In this document: positions 16,843 to 25,222 of the stretch, in pieces | Layout: each line of letters starts with the position of its first letter | Position numbering within the stretch: the first letter of the stretch is position 1 | NCBI GenBank assembly: GCA_965230245.1 | Contig: OZ246000.1 | Coordinates: 2,046,001 to 2,110,000 of the forward strand | Source of the DNA: JAGNKE01 sp965230245 | GTDB taxonomy: Bacteria; Pseudomonadota; Alphaproteobacteria; Micavibrionales; Micavibrionaceae | Direction of reading: 5' to 3' | DNA: 64,000 bases | Translations under genes and position numbers: made by a program | Notes under the pieces: generated by a model | What the model was told of the DNA's origin: nothing | Seen by the model: the letters and a program-made list of their open reading frames with translations, nothing else | The model's database searches: none

Positions 16843-18065
16843 CACATCACCTCGATCTCGGCCTGCAATGCGCCGGCCGTTTTGATGGCTTGAAGAATAG
16901 TGATGATATCGCGCGGCTTTACACCGAGCTTATTTAATCCTGTCACCAACTCCTGCAAGGTCACACCGGACTCCAGAATGGCAAGTTGCACATCTTCGCC
17001 TTCATTGACGGAAACATCGGAGCGGGGGACAACAACCGTCTGTCCCTGATCTGCAAACGGATTGGCCTGAGACACTTGCGGCGTTTCGGTAATCTTCAGC
17101 GTTAGACTGCCTTGCGCAATCGCAACCGCACTGACCCGTACATCCGCACCCATAACAACTACGCCCGAACGTTCGCTTATGACGACTTTAGCGGGTTGAT
17201 CGGGCTGGATCGGAAGAAGTTCGACATCGGTAATCAAATCGACAATCGTGCCGTCATAATCGGCGGGTCGGTTCAAAACCACACTTGCAGAATTCTCGGC
17301 CTTCGCTAGCTGCGTGCCTGTAAAACCGTTTATCGCCTGTGCAATGCGGCGGGACGTTGTAAAGTCCGGATTACGAAGCGCCAGCCTGACTTGCTGCAAC
17401 TCGGCTAAATCAAAATTAATCTCGCGCTCAACAATCGCACCGGATGGAATACGCCCCGACGTCGGAACGTTCTGTGTCACGGATTCTGCCGCACCCTCGG
17501 CCGAGAAGCCCGCGATATGAACTTCGCCTTGCGCAACGGCATAAACTTCACTGTCCGCACCCAGAAGCGGCGTCACAAGAAGCGTTCCGCCCTGCAAGCT
17601 GCTCGCATCACCAAGCGCGGAAATATTGACATCTATTCGTGAACCCTGATTCGTAAACGGCGGCAATGTCGCCGTCACCATCACCGCGGCCACATTGCCC
17701 GTATTCATATTCTCACCGCGCACACTAACGCCCAAACGCTCCAGCATCGCGATCAGGCTCTGCTCCGTAAACGGAGAATTACTCAACCCGTCCCCCGTAC
17801 CGTTCAGACCGACCACAAGACCGTATCCGACCAGTTGGTTTTCACGCACGCCTTCGACATCAACAATATCTTTGATACGTGATGTCTTGGCGTACGCGTC
17901 AGTATTCAAGTTTACATAGGAGGAGAAAAAAAATGCTCCGGCCACCATTGCGAATCTTAGAATCCTCAAGGACGGTGACCGGAAACCCACCGTTTTGGTT
18001 TTGTGGCCCGCTTCCTGCTTGGAGGAGGGGCTCGTTTTTTTAGGTTTGAATGTCGTTTTTAACAT
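16842..18065 (-). CDS. flgI: flagellar P-ring protein FlgI
   Basis: FlgI forms the P ring around the rod in the peptidoglycan layer. The 407-aa frame has a basic N-terminal extension, a hydrophobic signal core at about 36-50 and a probable cleavage after AYA at 59. Mature FlgI then starts KTSRIKDIVDVEGVRENQLV with GYGLVVGLNGTGD, the family signature. The C-terminus has VTLQELVTGLNKLGVKPRDI. The extra 35 residues before the signal core are unusual; the ATG encoding residue 40 would make the signal core too short, so the long form is kept. A sigma-54 promoter lies about 110 bases upstream. Confidence 0.95.
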   Translation of the reverse strand: MLKTTFKPKKTSPSSKQEAGHKTKTVGFRSPSLRILRFAMVAGAFFFSSYVNLNTDAYAKTSRIKDIVDVEGVRENQLVGYGLVVGLNGTGDGLSNSPFTEQSLIAMLERLGVSVRGENMNTGNVAAVMVTATLPPFTNQGSRIDVNISALGDASSLQGGTLLVTPLLGADSEVYAVAQGEVHIAGFSAEGAAESVTQNVPTSGRIPSGAIVEREINFDLAELQQVRLALRNPDFTTSRRIAQAINGFTGTQLAKAENSASVVLNRPADYDGTIVDLITDVELLPIQPDQPAKVVISERSGVVVMGADVRVSAVAIAQGSLTLKITETPQVSQANPFADQGQTVVVPRSDVSVNEGEDVQLAILESGVTLQELVTGLNKLGVKPRDIITILQAIKTAGALQAEIEVM

Positions 18066-18374
18066 CTATTGCTACCACTGCTTCAGATATGCTGCCGCCT
18101 AACGGCTGCGCTAAGTTTACGACCGGATAACGTTCAACGATTTTTAAGTGGTTTTACGCTACCCGACTGAGATACTTGCGAGTGGCGTGCCAGTTTCTAA
18201 GGTATTGGAATCAAAGGGTTTCAGCGTGCAGATATAATATCCACAGAGGGCGGGGGACAGTTTTGCCGCAAGAACCTGATATCACTAGGCAATTCTTTCC
18301 GACTTGCAACACCCCCCGTGCAGGGCATAAAATTAAAGACATGGGTTAACCATAAAAAATAAAGGAAAAGGCGC
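18066..18374. other. divergent spacer between flgI and fliX
   Basis: No gene is visible in these 309 bases. The leftward sigma-54 promoter of flgI is at 18177-18192. A TTAACCAT half-site (near 18344-18351), of the kind CtrA binds, lies about 25 bases before fliX. A weak frame on the minus strand runs through part of it but lacks coding character. Confidence 0.55.
18177..18192 (-). promoter_or_regulatory. sigma-54 promoter for the flgI operon
   Basis: On the minus strand this reads TGGCAC-N5-TCGCA, keeping the essential GG at -24 and GC at -12 with correct spacing. Transcription should start near 18167, about 100 bases before the flgI start codon. The TGGCAC element is identical to those of flgF and flgB. 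Confidence 0.8.
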
Positions 18375-18818
18375 ATGAAAGTCGAAGGCCCGAAAAAATC
18401 CCAATCATCCTCAAAAACATCAAAAAAATCGTCCACCTCTGCGGACAGCACAGATTTTAGCCAATATATTAACAAGGGCAGCAGCGAATCAGCCTCCGTC
18501 TCAACCAATAACGCAATCAGCAAGGTTGATGCCCTTCTTGCGGTTCAGGCCGCCGAAGACCCGACCGAACGCGCAGCGCGCCGAAAGATGCAGGAACGCG
18601 GTGATAAAATTCTCGATAATCTTGAAAAGATTCGTTTGCGCATGCTGGGCGGAAACCTGACAGTTGGAGATATGATCGATGTTGCCGATGTCATCGCATC
18701 GCACCGCGAAAAAATACAGGATCCGCGCCTCACAGACATCATGGATGAAATAGACCTCCGCGCACAGGTGGAATTGGCAAAAATGCAAGTAGCACTCAAC
18801 AAGGGAGAGCCTGTGTAA
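18375..18818 (+). CDS. fliX: class II flagellar assembly regulator FliX
   Basis: FliX is an alphaproteobacterial regulator that senses early flagellar assembly and controls the sigma-54 activator FlbD. The 147-aa product starts MKVEGPKK, has a Ser-rich flexible region up to about 50, then a helical FliX domain with VDALLAVQA, RGDKILDNLEKIRLRMLGG and IDLRAQVELAKMQVAL. Start ATG at 18375 follows AAAGGAAAAGGCGC. It is transcribed away from flgI. Its presence, together with three sigma-54 promoters, implies an FlbD gene elsewhere in the genome. Confidence 0.92.
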   Translation: MKVEGPKKSQSSSKTSKKSSTSADSTDFSQYINKGSSESASVSTNNAISKVDALLAVQAAEDPTERAARRKMQERGDKILDNLEKIRLRMLGGNLTVGDMIDVADVIASHREKIQDPRLTDIMDEIDLRAQVELAKMQVALNKGEPV

Positions 18819-18950
18819 GAATTTGTTTTGATTAACGAATTTTTATTTTTATCACGCTATTTTCTATATTTTCTTGTTTTTAAGGTCGCTTCACCATATA
18901 TTCTCACTCTTTGAAAAATACTATGTCACGTTATTTAGGGAAAAATTGAT

Positions 18951-19391
18951 ATGACGTCACAAGCTGTAGAATTAGTAACAGTACCCGAAAAATATGATCC
19001 GGAAAAAGACAAGGGCGAATTCATGAACCCTGTCATGAAAGAATACTTTCGCCAGAAGCTTATAGCGTGGCGCACAGAACTTCTTAAAGAATCTCAACAC
19101 ACGATTTCAGAAACACTGCAGGGCACGGAATTACAAAAGCCTGATTTGGCCGATCGCGCATCGGCGGAAACAGATCACGCGCTGGAACTGCGCACACGTG
19201 ACCGCGAGCGCAAACTGATCAGCAAAATCAACTCTGCTTTGGAATCTATTAATCATGATGAATACGGTTACTGCGAAGAAACAGGCGAGCCGATCTCCTT
19301 GGCACGTCTGAAGGCACGCCCGATTGCAACATTGTCACTCGAAGCGCAGGAACGTCACGAGCGTCTGGAAAAAACCAAGCGCGACGACTAG
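18951..19391 (+). CDS. DksA/TraR-family protein with degenerate zinc finger
   Basis: The 146-aa product has the DksA layout: a helical hairpin (about 25-105) with DLADRASAETDHALELR and RERKLISKINSAL, then the C-terminal finger region starting YGYCEETGEPISLARLKARP. DksA binds RNA polymerase through its secondary channel and works with ppGpp. Only one Cys remains of the classical four, so it probably does not bind zinc; this form is common in alphaproteobacteria. It lies in the flagellar cluster but is probably a general regulator. A strong hairpin follows about 38 bases after the stop. Confidence 0.9.
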   Translation: MTSQAVELVTVPEKYDPEKDKGEFMNPVMKEYFRQKLIAWRTELLKESQHTISETLQGTELQKPDLADRASAETDHALELRTRDRERKLISKINSALESINHDEYGYCEETGEPISLARLKARPIATLSLEAQERHERLEKTKRDD

Positions 19392-19428
19392 TTAATTTAA
19401 GCGTCTTTCGAAATATCCGAACAAAAAG

Positions 19429-19467
19429 TTGCCGGTACCCGCGTAAAGCAGGACCGGCAAGTTTATT
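19429..19467 (+). terminator. Rho-independent terminator after the dksA-like gene
   Basis: TTGCCGGT (19429-19436) pairs with ACCGGCAA (19453-19460), with further partial pairing in the loop, followed by GTTTATTT. A run of A residues precedes it, so it may also act on the opposite strand for flgH. Confidence 0.7.
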
Positions 19468-19553
19468 TGGTGGGTAAGGTATGCCACCACCTTTCCGTAA
19501 AAGGGCATAGTTCACCCTTAAGACCTGTCCGGGATTCGCATACCGGAATCAGG
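19468..19553. repeat. three further tandem hairpins between dksA-like gene and flgH
   Basis: After the terminator three stems follow: TGGTGG / CCACCA (19468-19473 / 19484-19489), AAGGG / CCCTT (19501-19505 / 19515-19519), and CCTGTCCGG / CCGGA-CAGG (19524-19532 / 19543-19553, two-base bulge). They differ in sequence, so this is not a simple repeat. They may be 3' UTR structure for both convergent transcripts or a small RNA. Confidence 0.45.
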
Positions 19554-19555
19554 CC

Positions 19556-20320
19556 TTAGAACGGGAAGATGATGTCATAAAGTTGTTGTCCGTAACGCGG
19601 TTGTTGAACATCCGTAAGTTGGCCTTCTCCGCCGTAGACAATTCGGGCTTCCGCAATCTGGTCATAAGATACGGTGTTGTTGACCGTTATGTCTTCGGGG
19701 CGGATCACGCCGTCAATCTGTAAAATGCGCTTCTCGAAATTCACCAGCACTTCCTGCTTTCCGAAAATCACCATGTTTCCGTTGGGCAAAATCTGCGAGA
19801 CAATCGCCGCCATACGCATCGTAATTTCGTCTTCGCGTTCGATGTTTCCTGTTCCGCTGTGGGAGGAGGTCGAATCGGCCTGTGCAAGGTTGGTATTGTC
19901 CACGGCCTGAGGCAGAACGCGATTCAGAGCCTGTTCGTATCCGAGTAAAGCACCAAGGGAAGCGCCCTCGTTAGCCGTGCGCGTATGTTGTGAGGTATTC
20001 TCCATTTCGGCCTCGTCGCTGATGTCAATCAGAACCGTAATAATATCGCCGACAGAAGACGCACGCTGATCCTTGAAGAACGTCACACGGTCAGCCTGCC
20101 AGAGGGAGTTTTTCTGCGGTGTGACCTTAACAGGGGCAGGCATCGGCAAACTCACGGGCTGATAACTTGCTTGCGTCACCGGATTGGAGATCGTCGACAT
20201 CTCCGGCGCTTGACCGATTTTCGAAATCCTGTCCGCCGCCGTGCAGCCGCTCATAACAGTGCAGGCAAGCAAAGCCAGCATGCTGTTCTTAACTGTTCGT
20301 CTGTATTCATGGATACGCAT
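19556..20320 (-). CDS. flgH: flagellar L-ring lipoprotein FlgH
   Basis: FlgH forms the outer-membrane L ring. The 254-aa product has a signal peptide with the lipobox VMSGC (Cys at about 25) and the FlgH domain with LWQADRVTFFKDQRASSVGD, VLIDISDEAEMEN and GNMVIFGKQEVLVNFEKR. It ends in the conserved hydrophobic DIIFPF. It is followed upstream by flgA in the operon flgF-flgG-flgA-flgH. The start ATG at 20320 has GAGGTGAAT in front. Confidence 0.96.
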   Translation of the reverse strand: MRIHEYRRTVKNSMLALLACTVMSGCTAADRISKIGQAPEMSTISNPVTQASYQPVSLPMPAPVKVTPQKNSLWQADRVTFFKDQRASSVGDIITVLIDISDEAEMENTSQHTRTANEGASLGALLGYEQALNRVLPQAVDNTNLAQADSTSSHSGTGNIEREDEITMRMAAIVSQILPNGNMVIFGKQEVLVNFEKRILQIDGVIRPEDITVNNTVSYDQIAEARIVYGGEGQLTDVQQPRYGQQLYDIIFPF

Positions 20321-20359
20321 AATTCACCTCTTCAAAAACTACCCGAGTAAAAATCCCTA

Positions 20360-21331
20360 TTAATTCCGAACTGTAACTTCCTTCTGTCCCGTGACGACGG
20401 CCTCGACAGTTATGTTGCTGGACGTATTCACCACACGGATGATGTCGCCTTTTGAGCCGTTTTCCAGAGCCTTGCCCTGCGCGGTCAAATTCAACGGCCC
20501 GTGTTTCAGGTTCATCGTCACATAATCCCCGCGCTCAACAATGCGCGGCGCAATAATATCGCTCTCGCGTAATGGTTTTCCTGCCACGGCAAAACGTCTG
20601 GGTGTCATACCGACAAGGAAACTGTCATCAACAATCGTGCCGTGAACAAAATCACCCTCGCGCACTTTGATGTAATCAATGTCCTTTGCCGTAATAATAT
20701 GCCCGTGTTGACGGTTATCCTTCAGGACAGGCACAACAATCAGGGGATGAATCCGCCCGCTGACCTGAAACTTCTGGATCGGGTTATCGTTTGATGGCGC
20801 GGCCACGGTAGCCTCGAATGTATTCTTGTACCGATCAAGCGTAACATTGCTGACATCCAAACTCGCGGGTTGATCATGCGGCAGGACAATCTGCGAATAA
20901 TCCAGCGGAATACTGACCGTAAACGATCCGCCGAAACCTTGCGATGCAATCGCATGCGTCAGGGAATCCTGAATCTGCGTCGCGTCAATCACGGTAGCCT
21001 CACGTTTGATAATCACCTGATCCGTCGAACTTGTCGGTCGCCATGGCAGATCAAGGGCAATCGCAATCCGCAACAATGTCCGCGCATTCAACACCATATC
21101 CTTCCCGGGATGCGGCGCAACACCGAGGACACGCTCTTCATCCCGCGATAACCCGTAAAATATGTCGCCAAGCTTGATCGTGTTATCCGTCACAACGACA
21201 TTATTTTTTAACCCAACCGCAAAGGCCTGATGAAAGGGCAGGGCAAGCAGACACAAACAGCACACAATCCAGAACCTTTTGGAAGTCGGTTTCTTTGTTT
21301 GGTTTGTCATTATGTTCATATCCTTACGCAT
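20360..21331 (-). CDS. flgA: flagellar P-ring chaperone FlgA
   Basis: FlgA is a periplasmic chaperone that helps FlgI assemble. The 323-aa product has an N-terminal signal segment (about 19-38, ending AFA), a variable middle, and the C-terminal SAF/ChapFlgA domain with GHIITAKDIDYIKVREGD, TPRRFAVAGKPLRESDI and VTMNLKHGPLNLTAQGKAL. The start at 21331 has AAAGGATAAAGGCA upstream; ATGs at 21319 and 21310 are alternatives. It lies between flgG and flgH, as in many alphaproteobacteria. Confidence 0.94.
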   Translation of the reverse strand: MRKDMNIMTNQTKKPTSKRFWIVCCLCLLALPFHQAFAVGLKNNVVVTDNTIKLGDIFYGLSRDEERVLGVAPHPGKDMVLNARTLLRIAIALDLPWRPTSSTDQVIIKREATVIDATQIQDSLTHAIASQGFGGSFTVSIPLDYSQIVLPHDQPASLDVSNVTLDRYKNTFEATVAAPSNDNPIQKFQVSGRIHPLIVVPVLKDNRQHGHIITAKDIDYIKVREGDFVHGTIVDDSFLVGMTPRRFAVAGKPLRESDIIAPRIVERGDYVTMNLKHGPLNLTAQGKALENGSKGDIIRVVNTSSNITVEAVVTGQKEVTVRN

Positions 21332-21370
21332 TGCCTTTATCCTTTTACGCTATTGAACTGCCGTGCTTTC

Positions 21371-22156
21371 TTATCGAAGCTGTGTAATCGTCTGCAGCAT
21401 TTCATCGCTGGTCGAAATGACATTCGAATTCATCTCATACGAACGCTGTGCGGTGATCAACTCGGTAATCTCGGAAACCACATCGACGTTCGATCGCTCC
21501 AGAGCCCCTTGCTCGATAAATCCGAACTGCTCGTCATTCGGGTTTCCGACAGTCGGAGAGCCCGACGCATCCGTTTCCAGAAGGAAGTTGTTACCGATGG
21601 CTTCAAGACCCGCAGGGTTCACGAAATCCGCAAGCTGAATTTGTCCGAGATTGGTCGTAGCAGCCTGTCCGGAAATACTGACCTGAACCTCGCCGGATTC
21701 ACTAATGTCGATATTGGTTGCATCCTCGGGAATCGTAATGCCCGGGTCCAGCAAATAGCCCTGAACCGTAACCATCTCACCGTTTTCGTTAATCTGGAAT
21801 GTCCCGTCTCTGGTGTAGGCCGTTTCACCGTTCGGTAATTCAACTTGGAAAAACCCGCGGCCAAGGATCGCTAAATCCAGATCATTTTCGGTAATCTCAA
21901 CCGGTCCTTGGGAGTGCTGGCGGTAAACCGCACCTGTTTTTACACCAAGCCCGAGTTGAATACCCGACGGAACGGTCGTACCCGCATCCGAAGATGTCGA
22001 ACCCGGACGACGCAGGTTCTGATAAATCAAATCCTGAAAGGCTGCACGCTGGCGCTTATAGCCAGTCGTTGTCATATTCGCGATGTTGTTCGAGATTACA
22101 TCAACATTCGTTTGTTGCGCCATCATGCCCGTTGCGCCGATATCCAGTGATCTCAT
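21371..22156 (-). CDS. flgG: flagellar distal rod protein FlgG
   Basis: FlgG forms the distal rod. The 261-aa length is exactly typical. It shows the start MRSLDIGATGMMAQQTNVD, NTTGYKRQRAAFQDLIYQN, the YTRDGTF motif and the C-terminal NVDVVSEITELITAQRSYEM. AGGAG lies 10 bases before the ATG. It follows flgF by about 57 bases and shares its sigma-54 promoter. Confidence 0.97.
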   Translation of the reverse strand: MRSLDIGATGMMAQQTNVDVISNNIANMTTTGYKRQRAAFQDLIYQNLRRPGSTSSDAGTTVPSGIQLGLGVKTGAVYRQHSQGPVEITENDLDLAILGRGFFQVELPNGETAYTRDGTFQINENGEMVTVQGYLLDPGITIPEDATNIDISESGEVQVSISGQAATTNLGQIQLADFVNPAGLEAIGNNFLLETDASGSPTVGNPNDEQFGFIEQGALERSNVDVVSEITELITAQRSYEMNSNVISTSDEMLQTITQLR

Positions 22157-22212
22157 CTTTTTTTACTCCTTACACTTCAAAACGTTTCAATTCTTGGTTT
22201 CCCGATGGGGTA

Positions 22213-22938
22213 TTAACTGTTCGACCCCGATAATCTCTGTATTGCAGTTCGCATGCGCGTGTGCTCACTTTCCAGCATGTTCTGCACGGCCTGAAAATTC
22301 CTCAGGATTTTGATCATTTTTGTAACTTCGACCACCGGCTGTACGTTCGAACCTTCAAGAAAACCCTGCATCACACTGGTTTCCTCGGCGGCATTCGCGG
22401 CTGCGTCAGTGCGGTATAGATTATTTCCGATTGGCTCCAACTCCTGCACATTGTCGAATTCAACAACCTGCAATCGGCCGATCTGTCCGTTCTGATCAGA
22501 CAACACACCTTTCTCATCTATGTGAAGTTCGGTCGATGTGGCCGGAATGGTCAGAGGACCGCCGTCACTAATAATCGGGAAGCCTGAGGAATTCACAATT
22601 GTTCCGTCGGCCTGACGTTGAAAGTTGCCGTCTCTGGTGTAGGCAATCTCTCCGTTAGGTTGCTGAACGGCCATATAACCGGGGCCGCTCAACGCCACAT
22701 TCAGCGGATTACCCGTTTGCTCCATCGGCCCCGAAGCGGTAGTCTGAAACTGACCTGAATCATAAACGAAAGAAAGCGGATCATCGCTGTATCGCGGATC
22801 GGAAAGATATTCCTCGAACATTGTATTCTGCGCTCGGAAACCCGACGTGTTCATATTGGCGATGTTGTTGGCCACCGTGTCCATGCTGGTCTGCAACACC
22901 ATCTGCCTGGATAGTCCCAGATAGATTGAATTTTCCAT
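22213..22938 (-). CDS. flgF: flagellar proximal rod protein FlgF
   Basis: FlgF is a proximal rod component. From the ATG at 22938 (AAGGAAGAG upstream) the product is 241 aa, normal for the family. It starts MENSIYLGLSRQMVLQTSMD with NNIANMNTSGFRAQNTMF, has YTRDGNFQRQADGTIV, and ends with GSNVQPVVEVTKMIKILRNF. A longer frame to 23061 adds a residue stretch with no ribosome site and would cross the sigma-54 promoter, so it is rejected. It heads the operon flgF-flgG-flgA-flgH. Confidence 0.95.
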   Translation of the reverse strand: MENSIYLGLSRQMVLQTSMDTVANNIANMNTSGFRAQNTMFEEYLSDPRYSDDPLSFVYDSGQFQTTASGPMEQTGNPLNVALSGPGYMAVQQPNGEIAYTRDGNFQRQADGTIVNSSGFPIISDGGPLTIPATSTELHIDEKGVLSDQNGQIGRLQVVEFDNVQELEPIGNNLYRTDAAANAAEETSVMQGFLEGSNVQPVVEVTKMIKILRNFQAVQNMLESEHTRMRTAIQRLSGSNS

Positions 22939-23261
22939 GTTACTCTTCCTTATCCCACGGCGTGCAGTCTCTTTTTTTATGGCCTGCTTACACCAGATAG
23001 TTTTCCGCCCAATGCAATGCATACGCCGTGCCAAAAAAATAAAATAAATGAAATCAATCACTTGGGGTATTTATTGTAAGCGGGAACAGGGACACACAAA
23101 CGGCAAAATCCGTAATTATGTCCATACAAAACCTGCCAAGGGGCAAAATATTCCTTATGGATAGTTGCATATGGCCATTAGACGTATCCAGACCTTTGAA
23201 TTATAATAACAATTCAATTCTCTGCGTTTCCGAAAACCCATTAAACCAAAAGCAGACCATC
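22939..23261. other. divergent spacer between flgF and fliL
   Basis: These 323 bases contain the leftward sigma-54 promoter of flgF (23018-23033). A rightward frame starting at 23118 is continuous with fliL but has no ribosome site or protein character before the ATG at 23262. I found no clear rightward promoter. Confidence 0.55.
23018..23033 (-). promoter_or_regulatory. sigma-54 promoter for flgF-flgG-flgA-flgH
   Basis: Minus strand TGGCAC-N5-ATGCA, with GG at -24 and GC at -12 correctly spaced. Transcription should start near 23008, giving a leader of about 70 bases to the flgF ATG at 22938. Confidence 0.85.
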
Positions 23262-23897
23262 ATGGCAGAAGAAGACCAGCAAGAAGACATCCCCGCTGAA
23301 GCAGAAGAAGCGGAGGCAGAAGGAGAAGAGGGCGCGGAAGAAAGTTCCGGCGGTTCGGGAATGAAAAAAATCCTGATTATTCTTGTCCCGCTTTTGCTTC
23401 TTGGCGGCGGCGGTGCCGGACTCTATTTCACAGGCATGTTGGACTCATTCCTAGGCGGCGGTGCCGAAGAACACGCCGAAGGCGAGGAGGGCGACCATGG
23501 TGAGGGCGGCGATCATGCCGCTGACGATGGGCACGGCGGGGGAGATGACCACGGTGGCGGTCATGGAGATGACGGCCATGGCGGCGGCGGATCGGGCGCA
23601 TTTATCGAAATTCCGACCATGCTGGTCAATCTAAACAGCGACGATGGCAACCCGCGTTACCTTAAATTAACCGTACAACTCGAATTGGATGACCCTTCAA
23701 AGAAAGAGGCCGTTGAGGCCGTAATTCCGCGTGTTGTTGACCAGTTCCAGACATATCTAAGAGAGCTGCGTGTGCGAGACTTGCGCGGCTCCGCCGGAAT
23801 TTACCGTTTGCAAATGGAGCTTTTGTGGCGCGTCAATAAGGCCGCAAGCCCGAACAAAGTGAAGGATGTTTTATTTCAGGAAATCTTGATACAGTAA
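23262..23897 (+). CDS. fliL: flagellar basal body-associated protein FliL
   Basis: FliL surrounds the stator and supports torque. From the ATG at 23262 the product has 211 residues: an acidic cytoplasmic N-terminus (1-33), one membrane segment (about 36-58), a His/Asp/Gly-rich linker (about 68-111, seven His), and the periplasmic FliL domain from about 113 with FIEIPTMLVNLNS, YLKLTVQLELDD and a C-terminal DVLFQEILIQ. The His-rich linker is unusually long and could bind metal ions. An upstream in-frame ATG at 23118 is less likely. It precedes fliM by 162 bases. Confidence 0.94.
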   Translation: MAEEDQQEDIPAEAEEAEAEGEEGAEESSGGSGMKKILIILVPLLLLGGGGAGLYFTGMLDSFLGGGAEEHAEGEEGDHGEGGDHAADDGHGGGDDHGGGHGDDGHGGGGSGAFIEIPTMLVNLNSDDGNPRYLKLTVQLELDDPSKKEAVEAVIPRVVDQFQTYLRELRVRDLRGSAGIYRLQMELLWRVNKAASPNKVKDVLFQEILIQ

Positions 23898-23948
23898 AAA
23901 CCTTAATAACAAAACAGGCATGGATTGTTCTGATTCATGCGTAATTTT

Positions 23949-23957
23949 TGCTATAAT
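23949..23957 (+). promoter_or_regulatory. extended -10 promoter upstream of fliM
   Basis: TGCTATAAT is a perfect extended -10 element. No good -35 hexamer lies at the proper distance, which extended -10 promoters tolerate. It would start transcription about 95 bases before the fliM ATG at 24060. Confidence 0.45.
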
Positions 23958-24059
23958 CGCATCAGGGTCTAGGCTATCTATTGTGAATGAAAACCGCGCC
24001 CTGCGACAATGTGCATCCGGCACGCCCCGTCAAACAACGTTTGGAGCAAAGAGCAAAAC

Positions 24060-25199
24060 ATGAGTGACGCCGATACGGATGAACTCGAAGAAATGAGCGC
24101 CGAAGAGCGCGCGATGATGGAAGAGTGGGAGTCCATGGCCGACGATGAGGGCGGTCAGGATGCTGCTGATGACGTCATGGGCGACGTCACTCCAGATGGC
24201 GCCGGCGGCGGCGAAGGGGGTGAGGGCGGAAACACCAGAATTCTCAATCAGGAAGAAATCGACAGCCTTCTCGGCTTTGACGATGACACGGGGCTGGGTT
24301 CTGAAACATCGGGCGTGATGGCACTGGTCAATTCGGCTATGGTGAACTACGAACGCTTGCCGATGCTCGATATTGTCTTCGACCGTCTTGTACGCCTGAT
24401 GTCCACCACGCTGCGCAACCTGACAAGCGACAACGTCGAAGTCTCTCTCGATCAGGTCTCAACCGTCCGCTTCGGCGATTACATGAATTCTATCCCGCTA
24501 CCGGCCATGCTATCCGTTTTCAAGGCAGAGGAATGGGATAACCATGGCCTTCTGGTCACGGATAGTGCGCTGATTTATTCCATCGTCGATGTCCTTCTCG
24601 GAGGACGAAAGGGAACGCCGTCCATCCGTGTGGAGGGCCGCCCGTATACGACCATCGAAAGCAAGCTGGTCGAGCGCATGGTGGCGGTGATGCTCGGTGA
24701 TCTATCTTCCGCTTTTGATCCTCTCTCTCCCGTAACCTTTAATCTGGATCGAATAGAAACCAATCCGCGTTTTGCCACGATTTCCCAAGGTGGCAATGCC
24801 TGTGTCCTTGCGCGTCTTCGTATTGATATGGGTGATCGCGGCGGCCGCGCCGAAATCCTGATCCCATATGCGACGCTAGAGCCGATCCGTGAATTACTCC
24901 TGCAAATGTTCATGGGAGAAAAATTCGGACGCGATTCCATCTGGGAAAACCACCTGACCGAAGAACTTTACAAAACCGACGTACAGGTGCAAGCCGTACT
25001 CGGTGAACTGACCGTGCCGCTGGGTGAAATGCTGAACTGGCAAATAGGAGACCAGATATTCTTGAACGCTTCACCGAACGAGGATCTGGAACTGCGCTGC
25101 GGCCACTTCCCGATGTTCAAGGGGCCGGTCGGCCAGAAAAAGGGCAATATAGCTGTACAGATTGAACGGTATATAGAACCTGAAAAAGATACTGATTAA
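24060..25199 (+). CDS. fliM: flagellar motor switch protein FliM
   Basis: FliM is the C-ring protein that binds phosphorylated CheY. From the ATG at 24060 (GGAGCAAAG upstream) it has 379 residues. The N-terminal 55 residues are acidic and Gly-rich, followed by the CheY-binding peptide ILNQEEIDSLLGFDDD at about 60-76. The middle CheC-like domain (about 90-265) and a C-terminal SpoA domain (about 285-370, with VQAVLGELTVPLGEMLNW) follow. The acidic extension before the CheY peptide is longer than in enteric FliM. Confidence 0.96.
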   Translation: MSDADTDELEEMSAEERAMMEEWESMADDEGGQDAADDVMGDVTPDGAGGGEGGEGGNTRILNQEEIDSLLGFDDDTGLGSETSGVMALVNSAMVNYERLPMLDIVFDRLVRLMSTTLRNLTSDNVEVSLDQVSTVRFGDYMNSIPLPAMLSVFKAEEWDNHGLLVTDSALIYSIVDVLLGGRKGTPSIRVEGRPYTTIESKLVERMVAVMLGDLSSAFDPLSPVTFNLDRIETNPRFATISQGGNACVLARLRIDMGDRGGRAEILIPYATLEPIRELLLQMFMGEKFGRDSIWENHLTEELYKTDVQVQAVLGELTVPLGEMLNWQIGDQIFLNASPNEDLELRCGHFPMFKGPVGQKKGNIAVQIERYIEPEKDTD

Positions 25200-25222
25200 C
25201 ACGTGAATGAATCGAGTAAAAC

